Source: Thozetella sp. PMI_491 (taxonomy: Eukaryota; Ascomycota; Sordariomycetes; Chaetosphaeriales; Chaetosphaeriaceae). From it: 64,000 nucleotides of DNA. The stretch is taken from contig MU270030.1 of NCBI GenBank assembly GCA_021432635.1, positions 619,823 to 683,822 on the forward strand. Reading direction: 5' to 3'. Shown piece by piece: positions 46,286-58,578 of the stretch (its first letter is position 1; each line of letters starts with the position of its first letter). The notes beneath the pieces are model-generated. The model did no database searches. It was not told the origin of the DNA and worked only from the letters and a program-made list of their open reading frames with translations. A program made the position numbers and the translations under genes.

Positions 46286-49236
46286 ATGGTCAAATCCTAC
46301 CTGTGAGCTACCTGTTCTCCTCCTGCCCCCGGAGACTTCCTCTGACCATTTTCTACAGGAAATACGAGCATTCCAAGTCATTCGGCCTCGTGGCGACCGC
46401 TTCGTCGAACATCCTCTGGACCTCGCGCGACAAGACAGGCTCGGGCGCCGGCCAGGCAATTGTCCCTTCCAATGAAGAGGTCTTTGTCTGGGACATAAAG
46501 AAGGGCGAGCTCCTGAGCCGGTGGAAGGATGAAAGCTGCCACAGCCAGGTAACAGCCATCGCACAAAGCAAATCCGATCCCGATGTCTTCGCCGTCGGCT
46601 ATGAGGATGGCAGCATCCGGCTATGGGACGGCAAGATCGCGACCACTATCGTGAGTTTCAACGGCCACAAGTCGGCAGTCACGATTCTCGCATTCGACAA
46701 GGCTGGCGTGCGGCTGGCCAGCGGCTCCAAGGACACCGACATCCTCCTCTGGGACTTGGTGGCCGAGGTCGGCCTGTATAAGCTGCGAGGACACAAGGAC
46801 CAGATCACTGGCCTGCGATTTGTCGAACCAAGCCTGCAACTGCAGGAAGGCGAGGATGGAGAGGCTATGGCGGTTGACCAGGCGTCTATGGGCGAAGGAT
46901 TCCTCTTGACGACCGGCAAGGACGCGCTGATCAAGCTTTGGGATCTCTCATCCCGGCACTGCATCGAGACCCATGTCGCCCAGACGAACGGCGAGTGCTG
47001 GGCACTGGGCGTGTCGCCGGACCTGAGCGGATGCGTGACGGCTGGCAACGAGGGCGAGCTCAAAGTCTGGGCGCTAGACGTCCCCGCACTAGCGGCGTCC
47101 GCGCAGCAGGTAGACCTCTCCCAGGCCGTCCAGTTCCTCCATGATAGGGGGACACTGTACAGCAACAACAAGAAAGGCCGTGCCGTCGAGATTATGTTCC
47201 ATCCCCGCCGGGACTACTTCGCTGTCCACGACGTCGAGAAGTCGGTCGAGATATGGAGGATACGGACCGAGGCTGAGGTCAAGAAGGGCCTCGCGCGGAA
47301 GCGGAAGAGGAGACGCGAGAAACAAGCATCAGGGAAGGGGGCCAAGCCCGACGAACCCGATGCGGATGACGACAAACCGGTCGACATCGCCGACGCCGAC
47401 ATCTCGGACTTCTTCGTCTCACATGTCCTCGTGAGGACGGCGGGCAAGGTGCGGTCGGTAGACTGGGCCACGAATCCGGGGAAGAAAGATCTACAGCTCC
47501 TAGTCGGCACGACCAACAACCTCCTCGAGATGTACACTGTGGCTGGCAAGGAGAAGAGCAAGTCGAAGGAAGATGTTCCCGACTACAGTCGGGCGCTCGC
47601 CGTCGAGCTGCCGGGCCACCGCACGACGGTGCGGGCTGTCTCGATCAGCTCGGACGATAAGATGTTGGCGTCGGCCTCGGACGGCATGCTCAAGATCTGG
47701 AACCTGCGGACGCAGACGTGCATCCGGACGCTTGAGTGCGGGTACGCCCTCTGCTGCGCGTTCCTGCCGGGAGACCGGCTGGTGGCGGTAGGGACGAAGC
47801 AGGGCGAGCTTCAGCTCTTTGACGTAGCCTCGTCGACGCTCCAGGACGGCGTGGCGGCGCATGATGGCAAGGAGATCTGGTCCCTCCAGGTGCACCCAGA
47901 TGGCCGCTCGATCGTGTCCGGAGGCAAGGATAAGAAGGCCAGGTTCTGGGAGCTCAAGGTGGTCCAAGAGGAGGTTCTGGGAAGTACGAGGAAGACGGAA
48001 CGACTCAAGCTCGTGCAAAGGCGGGTCCTAGAGGTGGCCGACGAGATCCTGAGCCTCAGGTTCTCCCCAGACGCCAAGCTGTTGGCGGTCGCGCTCATGG
48101 ACAGCACCGTAAAGGTCTTCTTCGTGGACTCACTGAAGCTCTACCTTAATCTCTACGGCCACAAGAGCCCGGTCGTGAGCATGGATATCTCGTACGACAG
48201 CAAGCTCATCGTCACCAGCGCCGCAGACAAGAACATTCGGATATGGGGCCTTGACTTTGGCGACTGCCACAAGGCGCTCTTTGGGCATCAAGACACCGTC
48301 ATGCAAGTCGCCTTCGTGCCGCACAACTCCGAAGGGAACGGCCACCACTTCTTCAGCGCGAGCAAGGACCGCGCCATCAAATACTGGGACGGCGACAAGT
48401 TTGAGCAGATCCAGCGCATCGACGGCCACCACGGCGAGGTCACGGCCCTCGCTGTCGGCCACAGCGGTCAGTTCATCGTCAGTGCGAGCCAGGACAAGAG
48501 CCTCCGGGTTTGGGAGGAGACAGACGAGCAGATCTTCCTCGAGGAGGAGCGGGAGAAGGAGATCGAGGAGCTTTATGAGAGCACGTTGACGACCTCGCTG
48601 GAGCAGGAGCCCGACGAGGCCGACCGGGACGGCGAGGTTGGCGCCGCCAGCAAGCAGACCGTCGAGACGCTCATGGCGGGCGAGCGGATCACTGAGGCCC
48701 TGGAGCTAGGCATCGCCGACCTGAACGTGATGCAGGAGTGGGAGGCGGCCAGGGCGGCGAACCCGAACCTTGCGCCGCCGCAGCGACACGCCATCTTCAT
48801 GGCGCTCGGCGGCATCAGCGCCGAGGTGCACGTCATGAACGTGCTCCAGAAGATCAAGGCGGCGGCGCTGCACGACGCGCTGCTCGTGCTGCCTTTCGCC
48901 TCGGTGCCGATGCTCTTCACCTTCCTTAACCTCTTCGCGCTGCGGTCGATGAATATACCCCTCACCTGCCGCATCCTCTTCTTCATGCTCAAGACCCACC
49001 ACAAGCAGATCGTGGCGAGCAGGACCATGCGCGCCATGCTTGACGGGATCCGCGTCAACCTACGGCTGGCGCTCAAGCGACAGAAGGACGAGATGGGCTA
49101 CAACATCGCCGCGCTACGGGTTGTGGGCATGCAGATCCAGGAGAGCAGCATCAAGGACTACGTTGACGAGAACTGGGACGAGGCCGCCGACGACGGGCGG
49201 GCCGCGAGGAAGCGGGCGTTCGTGCACGTTGCGTAG
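46286..49236 (+). CDS. UTP12: Utp12/Dip2 WD40 protein of the small-subunit processome
   Basis: Two exons: a 17-nt first exon (46286-46302) coding MVKSYL, then 46359-49236, separated by a 56-nt GTGAGC..CAG intron. Splicing yields MVKSYLKYEHSKSFGLVA, matching the start of yeast Dip2, and 964 residues in total. The frame stays open upstream through the intron, which could mislead gene callers into a longer N-terminus. Two WD40 propellers fill residues 1 to about 740, with repeats such as GHKSAVTILAFDKAG and GHQDTVMQVAF. A Lys/Arg-rich then Asp-rich linker lies at about 317-354. The C-terminal Utp12 domain (about 816-940) is helical and in the family binds other UTP-B subunits. It acts in the nucleolus in 18S pre-rRNA processing. 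Confidence 0.95.
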
Positions 49237-50251
49237 GCAGGTTTGATTAGATGGGGCGACGCAGAGGCAATACCCACACGGGCACACCCGGTTCTTTCAT
49301 CTACGCGCGATCCTCTTTGTGCTCCTCGTGATACCCACCCTCCGTCTCCATCTCTCCAGGTCTCGGCTGAAGAACGCCTCCGCCTCAGTCAGGGGTTAGG
49401 GGTTAGGGGTAGGGAGGGGACTCTACGGAGTAAAGGGACGATGGGATGGCACCGCGCACTGACTCTACGGTCGGCTGTCAGAGCGCGGGGGAAGATAGCG
49501 GGACAGTGTTAGGAAAAAAAAGAGCGTGCAGGCGTAATAGGCAATTGACTTTGTTTCCAAACGTGCTTTATACAAGCCCGCACGGTTCCTGCCACCTCCT
49601 GGTTCCTGACATCCCTCAATCTAAGCGACAAGTCCCGCCAACCTGAAGGTAGGCGCGCCTCCGCCTCACACCACGTATGACACCTGGGCGGACGACTGGC
49701 CGCCTGCCCATCGCAGCGCGGCGCCATGGAATTTTGGCAGTGAGCGCCAAGCAGCGCGTAATGCGCACGACGCACCTAGCAGCGGCCGAAGAGGGGGGTG
49801 CCACAGACACAGACCACCTGCGCCCCTGAGCTCCGCCCCCCGTCCTTACGAGCGCGCCTAAGGAGGATGACGCCCCAGAGCGCGCCAATCTTAGGGCGGA
49901 GCAAGACTTCGGGCTTCGGGGCCCACGGGACGGACAGCAGGCAACGCAAAAACGAGGCTCGGGGTCTCGAGAGTTCTCTACGACTCCGCGAACGACGAGA
50001 AGCAGCTGTCTAACCGGCAAGACTCTTTCACGATACCTCTTTGTCTACAATACGAGCCCGTAGCGAACCAGCGCCGCGGCAAGAGACCGTGGACGATCCC
50101 CCGCATTCAGCTCGAAGCCTAAGCGAAACGACGGTCTTCGCTGCCGATCGCATCTTCGAGCCAACTCGCTCGTCGGCCTGCGACGCGCCTGGTGCCCATT
50201 CTACGATACATCTTACCTACCTCCGCTAACAGGAGACTACCTACCATCCCG
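49237..50251. other. Intergenic between UTP12 and the Nif1-like gene
   Basis: About 1 kb. It contains the UTP12 3' flank, a telomere-like G-rich repeat at 49396-49414, and the promoter and leader of the next gene. No additional gene supported. Confidence 0.6.
49396..49414 (+). repeat. Telomere-like TTAGGGG repeat, G-quadruplex candidate
   Basis: Two units of TTAGGGG followed by TAGGG, and preceded by GGGG at 49392-49395, give four G-tracts with 2-3-nt loops. It lies 160 nt after the UTP12 stop codon on the coding strand. The unit differs from the canonical fungal TTAGGG by one G. Confidence 0.8.
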
Positions 50252-53019
50252 ATGGGCCTCCGCGATATACTCAAGAAGAAGGACCATGATGAGGACGGCG
50301 ACGGCCATCCAGGGTTGGGCGGCCACCACGGCGCGCCCGAGTTCAACTTCGTGCGGTCTGACATGGACTCAGAGGATGTGACGCAGTCGTCCCTCAGTCC
50401 GGACCCCCGGCATTCCCAGCAGGGCGAGAACCCGTCACGGCTCAGCATCAGCGGCATGCTGCGGAGCAACCGCAGCCGAAGTGGGAGCGTGTCGAGTAAC
50501 CGCAGCGGAGCGTCCTCGTCCAAGGAGAGCGCGGGTAAGCGGCTCTCTCACCGACTGCACCTCAGCCGGGCGCCCAGCTCGTCCGAGAACGTCCCCGAAG
50601 ACCTTCCCGAGATCGTCCTGCCCGAGGGCGGCGAGGTGGATAAGGACGGCGCCGAGTCGCAGTGGGAACATCGCGCCACCATGCTGGCCCGGGAGAACGA
50701 GAAGCACCGGAGCCGGCCGAGCTCGCCGTCGCGCAACAGCAGCGCCGTGAGCGCCGACTTTGCGCGGTTGACCCTGAACCACCAGGGCGACGGCAGCGAC
50801 GATGGCCGGGGGAGCGCGCGGAGCGGCAGCCCCGCCTCCGGCATGGTGAGCAGCAAGGCCATCGACGAGGATATTCAGCAGGCGATCCGGCTGCACGAGG
50901 AGGGAAACCTGGAGGAGAGCACGGCAATGTTCGGGCGGCTGGCAGACCCCAAGGGTAGCAACAATCCGCTGAGCCAGGTCCTGTACGGGCTTGCGTTGAG
51001 GTGCGTGCTTCCCCTTTTCCCCACGCCGATGTCCCTGCATCGAGGTTTCTAGCGCGGCTCGACGGGGAGTCGGCCTAGGGCTCCCAGGAACAGCTCCCTC
51101 CCGGACGCGATCCCGGGAGGTCTGGCCCATCCATCCCACGGGCCTATGCACTCTCGTCACAAGTCAATAGCCTCCCGCAGGGACCTCGTCCCGCGGGAGA
51201 GGGCATTGTGTGGCTATGACACGGCCACGCACCACCTCCGGCGCCCAATAGAGACGACCGTCACAGACAAGCTAACTTTCGGGTTCCAGGCACGGATGGG
51301 GATGCACTCCGGACCCGGCAGCCGCCATTAGCTACCTCTCAGCGGCAGCGTCCAACGCGGCCGACATTGAGAACCTGGCGCTCGAGGCCGGTCTCAAGAA
51401 GGGAGGCGCCGCCAAGGGCGAGCTCGTCCTGGCCATCTTCGAATTGGCCAATTGCTTCCGTCACGGCTGGGGCATCCCCAAGGATGCCATCGCCGCCAAA
51501 CAGGTGCGTTGTTTTTGCTTTTCGGGAGCCATCGGGCGAGGGGGTGCGCGGGAGATAGCCAGGATCGGGCTCCATCGATGCCGGCCTACCCCTGGACCAT
51601 CCTCAGTCTTGGTGTATGCATCTATTTCGCAGGCGAACTGACAACGACGGCAGTATTACGAAACGGCTGCCAACCTCGGCGATACGGGTACGCGAGCTCT
51701 CGGTGTGATGATCGATGCCCAACGACCGGGGACGCTGACCATTAGTAGACGCCATGAACGAGGTCGCCTGGTGTTATCTCGAGGGATTCGGGACCAAGAA
51801 GGACAAGGTCAGTGCTCTCACCTTGCAGCTCACCTATCGCGGGCTTCCCTCCCCCCCCGTTCCCGTTGCATCAACACGCGCCGCCCTGGCCCGTCTCGTG
51901 GGCCCTGAAGATCCGCCCTGAGAACCAGACCGTGGCAGAGCTCGGCCGGGTCCAAACGGCGGCTCAGCCGGTCTTGTTGCCCAAAAGGGGGCGGGGGGCT
52001 TCGTCTCCCCAGCTGAAGCAAGCGTCGAAGCTTGGGGCTGGCGGTTGGGCATCAACGGGGCTTCTGGGATGCTGCGAATCGGAGAGGCCAAACATGACCC
52101 CCACGATGACTTCGGCTGGATTTGTCGTCTTTGCTTTCCCCTGCCACTCCTCGCATCCGCCTTCTGTCATATGAGGCTGACTCTGATGCTCACGTTTGTT
52201 GGCTCGCAGTTCACCGCGGCGCAGTACTACCGACGCGCAGAAGAGGCCGGCAACAAGATCCTGGGAAATACATGGTAAGCTCTTCTCATCGTTCTCGTCG
52301 TCTTCGTCATCCCTCTTGTCCCTACTGCTCGACGCCTGCGCCGTGCTCCCTCGTGGCGCGCCGGCGTGGACGTGGAGCCCTGCGTTCTCCCCCGACCGTA
52401 GCGGCCCAATCGCAGGGTCGTGCAGCAAAGGATGGCACACGCCCCCTCAGTCCCAGGAAAAGCCGCATGCCGGTCGTTGCAGATGACTTGGGGCTCTGCA
52501 GCTTGGTTGGCTGCGGTGGTCTCCAAACCCCTGGTGGGCCGTCGCCTTGTTTTGAGACGTTGGGTGCACGCCCTGAGGGTCGTCGCCTAGGCGGCCTGCT
52601 AAGCGGCCTACTAAGCGGCCTACTACGCGGCCGACCGGGCCCAGACCGGACGCGACCTGCTGTCTTCAGGTTTGGTTGGGCCTGCAGCTGCGCGGGGCCA
52701 CACAATGGACCTGGCACCCCCGCCTGGCCCAATTCTCGGTCGGGGAAGGGGTTGCTGGTGGCTTGATGCGCGCTGGTGGCCCTAGGATCCTGTGCCTGTG
52801 GCTCCATACCAGGTGCTCGTTAGGCGTATACCCGTGTTTTCCACCTCTCAACGTTGGGAACGCAAGAGCAGATGATTTTTTTTTTCTTATTTTTCTTCCC
52901 CCCCTCCCCCTTGCCTTGCATCATGACCCTGCTTGTAGCGCGCCAGGCTAGGCGGTGGCTAACCGACGCCTCATAGGATCTGGAAGGACAAGTACAATCC
53001 CGGCAATGGCAAGAAGTAA
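50252..53019 (+). CDS. Nif1-like Sel1-repeat protein
   Basis: Six exons: 50252-51000, 51290-51503, 51654-51687, 51749-51807, 52210-52274 and 52977-53019. All join in phase to give 387 residues. I chose the ATG at 50252 (MGLRDILKKKD), because the frame upstream lacks another ATG. Residues 1-200 are Ser-rich, charged and probably disordered. From about 203 onward are Sel1/TPR-like helical repeats (HGWGCTPDPAAAISYL, HGWGIPKDAIAAKQYYETAANLG, DAMNEVAWCYLEGFGTKKD, AQYYRRAEEAGN), ending IWKDKYNPGNGKK. The architecture matches fungal proteins annotated as cell-cycle inhibitor Nif1 (S. pombe, acting on the Nim1/Cdr1 kinase), and related Dsf2. The role here is inferred from this resemblance. The introns are unusual: 289, 150, 61, 402 and 702 nt. 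The exon 4 acceptor could be 3 nt earlier, adding one Val. Confidence 0.82.
52591..52632 (+). repeat. 12-bp tandem repeat inside the last intron of the Nif1-like gene
   Basis: GCGGCCTGCTAA, GCGGCCTACTAA and GCGGCCTACTAC follow each other without gaps, then a partial copy. The units contain CTACTAA, similar to a branch-site consensus, and lie in the middle of the 702-nt intron 5. Confidence 0.85.
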
Positions 53020-56000
53020 TGGGAAATGCCGGGTGAGGGCCGGGCCGGGTCAACTCGTAGTTACGTACACACTCCTACACGCCCGGCCCAAACGCCGGGA
53101 GCCTGCGAAGGCCCCTAGCGCAACGAGGCGTCCGTCCTACGCCATTGCCCCTCGAATCAGTAAACACACGATGGAGCCGTCGGACCTTGCCACCGGGCTT
53201 GCAATATCGTCTCACGGATCAGGTCAGGTGTGTGAGGGCTACACAGGAGGCGGGCAAAAAAATTAAAATACATGGAGAGGGTTTACTGGTCATTACAGGA
53301 TACGGAGAAGGGCGCTGCTAGCTGCTTTTTTTTTACGGTCTAGCTTTGTAGAATCACCATATACGATAGGACGGGATACCCAACGTACGTACCATCGAGA
53401 CCCCGCTGCCCGGGCTCGCTCTCTTGCCAAGGTGCACATCTAGGGGCTTAGCCTCCATAGAACCTTTGTCTAGTCGAGATGTCGCCTGCCCGACGGTCTG
53501 CCTCGCGCGCGGCGTCATCGTAGCTTTGTGCCTAGCGATGTGCCCTTCTTATGTCTCCACAGAGATAGAGCCGCATCCCCCGAAGGCCCCGTCGTGCACA
53601 TGGCAGCATGCCCAGATTCCCCGGCGTCTACAGAGCCTTGCACCGCCTACATCCCCGCGGGGACGTAGCCCAAACTGCACATCGCTGCTGGCGGAGCCGG
53701 GATCGCACAGGGAGCGTGCGGCGAGCCTTGTGGTTGAGCTTGGCGTAGAGTCGGAGTCAGCATGAGGAGACTCGCAAAGATGACGGGATTGTACAGTATC
53801 TCGTCAACTCATCCCGCAAGCGGTGGCGAGAGCAACATGTCTTGGTTCATCGCGCTGATCACTCAGGGGTATTGATCCGTGCACCCTAATTCAGGGGCAT
53901 TGGCGAGTAAACAAAGCCGCCTGCGAAAGGCGCCCGGCATCGTCGGCCGATCAAGACACTGGTTCGCATCAGTCCCAAAGTCCCTAGAACTAGCATGTCT
54001 GAGACAGCCGGAGCGGTGCCGTCTATCTAGGAAGGCCTCGCTGCGCTGCGTCTCCCTACCGCCACCCGCAGCCTGCCCCCTCAATCGGCTGGGCATTGCC
54101 GAAGACTGCGCCGTTGGGTGCAACGGATCGTCTGTGCGCCGTGATGACCTCCGGGGCAGAGAGACGATGTGCCGAACTGCACGGCATCTCAGAGGCGCAC
54201 GGCACACGGGGCACAGCACTCTTTTGATCAAACCCTAGAGACGACCTTGGAAAGAGGGCGGTGGTACGAGACGGAGGGAAGTGGGCTTGGATAGGTGCTT
54301 ATCCGGCCTGTCTTCCGCGACACTCTGAGCGCATGCAGTGATATGAGAGCCGGATCCTAGGGGTGGAGGGTGTCAGCGGGTAGTGGCATACGGCAGAGGG
54401 GGAGGGGAGCAGTTGAGGGGCAAGAGAGGGTTTCGCAGCATTTTGGGCCGGAAAGCGGGAATAGAAGGCTCGCCTCTGTGTATCCCTTGTGCAGCGTGTC
54501 CGCCTGCGTCTGTCAAGGGGTGCTGCCTGGCCAAAGGCGCACGCGTAGCACGCCGCGGCTATCGTCCGCCTCAGCCCGCGCTGACCCCGTGGGCCAGAGA
54601 GTCGCAAGCGGTCGGCCCGCAAAGTCCGGCCTGCAGGCTCACGGAAAGGACCTCTCTCGGGGGAGGGGGGATGATGTATGGTCAGCGCGAGAGTGCCGCC
54701 GTAGACTAGATGCGCACTACCATCCAATACATCTCGCCCTGCGGCCCTGAGGCATCACTCAGTGAATGCGCCGCGGCAGGCCCGGTGCCACGCTGCCCTC
54801 GCCATCCTCCGGGTAAACTCAGACAACGTCAGTTGACTGCCCATCGTTGGAGTGCCCATAGTGCTTGTGCGCTGGCCCTCTCCCCGGCCGCCTATGGGGG
54901 AAAGGGGGGGACGTTGAGGGCCTTGAGGGCGGGAATGACAGAGTTGGTGCACCCACACCACTGCTCGAAACCATTCTTCCCCGGATTCTCCTGCCCCGGT
55001 GGGCCTAGCTCTGCTGCGGCCAACCGAGGAGCTTTATCTGTTGGTCAGACGGCTGGTAGGTCGAAACCGCGAGCCTCCTCGACGGCCGATTGGCGGGACC
55101 GATGCTGCGGGCGGGCGAGCGACTGCGGCGATCGTAGTAGACGAGACGGCGCATGCAGCACATGTATCGATCGGCGGGCTCTCGTTTGCGCTGGACCGGG
55201 GCAGCCTCGAACGGCATCGATGCCTGCGGACAAGAGGTAAGATGCCTCCCCTGTCGAGCTGTACACTGCCCGACTCCGCGTACATCCAGGCCAAGTCGTC
55301 GAACGGGACTGCTACTCGCTCGTCGCTCGTCGCTCGTCCCTCGTCGCTCGTCGCTCGCCTCTGGGCCTAACGGCACCGACATGCCGTCCGCTGATATGCC
55401 GTCCCGCGCCGTGCTGGACGAAGCCATGGTCCCTGGGGCCCGGCTGCATAGATTTCCACTGCCGCTGTCCTCGAGCACTGCCCGTTTGAGCCTGCCGCCC
55501 GCTGGATGGGCCGCTTGCCGGTGACGCAAACACTTGCTAGTTTGCGCCCAGTACCAGCGGCAGCCGCTGGGTGGTCTACGGTGTGAGGTCGGGCCATCTT
55601 GTTGCTCCCCCCCCCCGTGCCTTGGCAGCGCGGCCCCCAATTCTCTCCCTCTCAGCCCCCATCGCGACCACCATCAACAACCCCCGCCTCTGAACCCCCC
55701 CCCCCCTTCTTCGGGTCCACACATGGCTAACCGTTTCTCCCCCCATATCGCGCATCCCAAAAAGGGCTTCTGAGATCGTGGCCATGTGTCTCCCATCTCG
55801 CGCTCTCGTGCGCAGCCCCTTCCGTCCCCATGTCTCAGACAGCTCCTCACCGGGACCAACCCCCCGCTCTCCCGTGCCCCCCCTCTACCCCCAGCGCTGG
55901 GGCCGAGCCTGCGGTTCCTCGCCCTCATTCGGTGGCGGGCGGGTGCGTGATCTACGTCCGGCTGGCCGGCGCTGCGACTTATATCGCGGGGAGGGTGGGC

Positions 56001-58578
56001 TATATTCGGCAGTCGAGTCCTCCCTGGCTGCCAGCTTCAACTCGCTCTACCTACCTACCTAGTAAGGAGGGTTGTCCATTTGGGAGGGTGGGTGAGGGGC
56101 TCAAGGCGGACATGGAATGGTGTGATCGGATCCGAACCCGAACCATGGGAGTGCGAATTTTCTCAAGGGGGGGGGGCGGAGAGGAGGGGGAAGCTCCAAA
56201 ACAGCGATGCCGTAGAATGCACATGCACTTGCAGAGGAAGCTAACTGCACCGCCCATCCCACAACAACGGTGCCTCGGAAAAGAATTGTAAAACGGGAGG
56301 TAAAGCGCCAAAACGGCCGCAAAGGGCGACCAGAGCTGTGGCGGACGCGTAGCATGGGCCAGGTAGCATGTGGCAGCCACTCGGGCAGCGGTCAGCTGGG
56401 AAGAGGCCGATGCGCGCCCGCGGCCAAGGAGGGATTTAGGTTCTTACACTGGCCCTTCTTCGGCCTTAGACAGCCACTGCTGCTCGTCTGCTTGCTGGGA
56501 CGCGGGCGCAGCCATCTCCGCGAGCAAATCTTGGCTTGGCCACCACCGGTGCTGGCCTGCGCCGAACCGTCTGACGCCAGGGAGGTACCCGCCTGGGAGG
56601 CGCCCGCCGTGGGGGCTCTGGCCGCCCAGCAGAGCGCGAGAACGCCTACAGGGAAGGGCAAGTGCCTGAGTTGAGACGGAGTTCCATCCCCGTTCCCGAG
56701 TGTCGTCAGCAGGCTGCGGCTGAGCGGCGTGCTATCGTAGCTATTCTTGTCCCCTGGTTCGTAGGTGAGCATAGAGATAGAAGCTAGTCAACTTCGCTGC
56801 CCCCCCACCGCGCCTCCGAAGGACGAAGACGGTCCTCGCTGCTTACGATGAAAAGGAGTACTACAGGTCTACCGTGGTAGGTCTCCTCGCATGCGATCCT
56901 GCCCTCGCTAATCTGGGTGGATAGTGAGACGGGCGTTTGGGGGCTCAGGGGTCTACGGTGCATCCTGCGTGTACTGCACTTTTGTTTTTACTCGTTGCTT
57001 CGGTGAGAGTGAGAGCGAGGGAAGAAACTAGCTCGATTCTGCTGCCTCGCTTTGTGAGGTATTTGCTGCCTGGATAACTACCTAGCTACATGTTTCAGGG
57101 AAGGGCATGCCGGCTTCGCGGACTGGCCCCCCCCCTTCGCGCGGAGGAAACGACTCTCTTTTCAGAGGAAGTCAGTGTCCCCGCGCCCAAAAAAGCCCGC
57201 AGGAGTGTCGCCTGCTGTCCGTGTGTGTCTGCCTGCCCGTCTCGATGGCAAGGCTGTCTGGATGCGTCATCGTCCTCGCCTCCGTGAAGTCTTCTCTCCG
57301 GCGAGGCACCCGGCCGCCCGAGGAGCACGGCGGCCCGCCGCAGGGTTCATGAGCGGTCGGGTCTTCGTGCCTCGGCGGCCGGTCGTCTCGGCTGCTCGCG
57401 GTGCTGTTTGAAGCGGGCCGTAAGGAGCGGCAAGGAAATGAACAAAGTAAAATTGGTTGTGATGGTGGCCGTCGTGAGGCTTCTGGATCGTCGGACCCGA
57501 TGCCCTGTCGGGCCTGCTCTCCCTCCTTTTCCTCCTCCCTCCGTCCTCTCCCTGCCCCCGTTTCCTCCTCTTGCGCCTCCTCCTCTTTCGGCGGAGAGAA
57601 TGCGATGCTCCCTCCTCCTTACCCTGTCCCAAATGCCGCCGTCGCTATGCTATCCCAGACCCTCCCATGCTTGCCCTACCCGTGCTTCCCAGTAATAATA
57701 TCCAATCTGTGAGAGACTGGCTTCTCTCAATTTCACAGAAACCCATTGTCCCAACCCCGCCCCTGGACCGCCTCATCCCCGAAGAACCCCTTCATTGTAC
57801 AGGAACTACCGCGAGGCGTGCCCCTGTGCGGGAGAGACGCTCGCCAATACCAATATGTCCAAATAAAGTAGTAGACACCCGAGGAAATCCACAACCAACC
57901 GCCGCCAAGCCGGCTACCCCCGAGACCAAGAACCGCCGTTGTTCGCCGTATCCGGGCCGGCTTCGCAGCACAAGCTGTCGGATGACAAGACGTAGTCCAC
58001 ACGAGACGCCTGGGAAAACCCACAAAAAATACCGCAGAAACAGTCACTAGGCAGCAGAAGAAGAAATAACAACCAAGGGGCGAAATGGCACCAAATGCAA
58101 AACTCGCTTCGCTGGCTGGCCTGCTAAATACCTCAGATACGCGGAAAGACCAAGAGGAAATTGCCGCAGTAGCATGCGCTACCGCGAAATGGGTCATAAA
58201 AAAAAACTTGTCCTGGGACAGTCGGGCTGTAAGAATGGAAACCAATATTTGGGTGCGTGAGCAACATGGTTCTCTGGATTCAAGTAGTAGTGTCGCGAGA
58301 GCGGCGAGAAAGTGTATCGAGCGGACATTTCGAAATGGGTGGTGCGTGAGCCACGAAACCAGTATTGCTTGCTTGCCCTTTGGCAAAGACATAGATGAGA
58401 ACCGCACATGGTCGAAAGAAAACAAAAAAATCGCGCTTAGAGTGGTGTGTGTGATTGCATTTTCGTATCGTAGATGTCATTTGAGGTCGTTCGTGAGTGT
58501 ATGGTGATTGGGTCGTTGTCGTTGATCATGGAATGAAAAAAAGAGGCGCGAAGGGGGAGGTCATCAAGTCGTTAATCG
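53020..58578. other. Gene-poor stretch between the Nif1-like and bZIP genes
   Basis: Over 5.5 kb without a supportable gene. Frames up to about 230 codons occur but lack motifs, and the longest starts at TTG. The part from about 57700 to 58560 is AT-richer and adjoins the bZIP stop codon, so it may be the 3' untranslated region of that minus-strand gene. A 7-bp minisatellite lies at 55317-55358 and C-rich runs near 55610 and 55696-55707. Confidence 0.55.
55317..55358. repeat. Six-copy 7-bp tandem repeat
   Basis: The unit CGCTCGT occurs six times head to tail, with one substitution in copy four (CCCTCGT) and one in copy six (CGCTCGC). Intergenic. Confidence 0.9.

Noticed and set aside
51745..51748. 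Alternative acceptor for exon 4 of the Nif1-like gene
   Set aside because: It keeps the frame and adds a Val, but breaks the usual Sel1 spacing before DAMNEVAWCY. I preferred the later AG.
57733..58425. 230-codon minus-strand frame just after the bZIP stop
   Set aside because: Starts at TTG and probably reflects 3' untranslated sequence. The hydrophobic stretches are not organised as clear helices.
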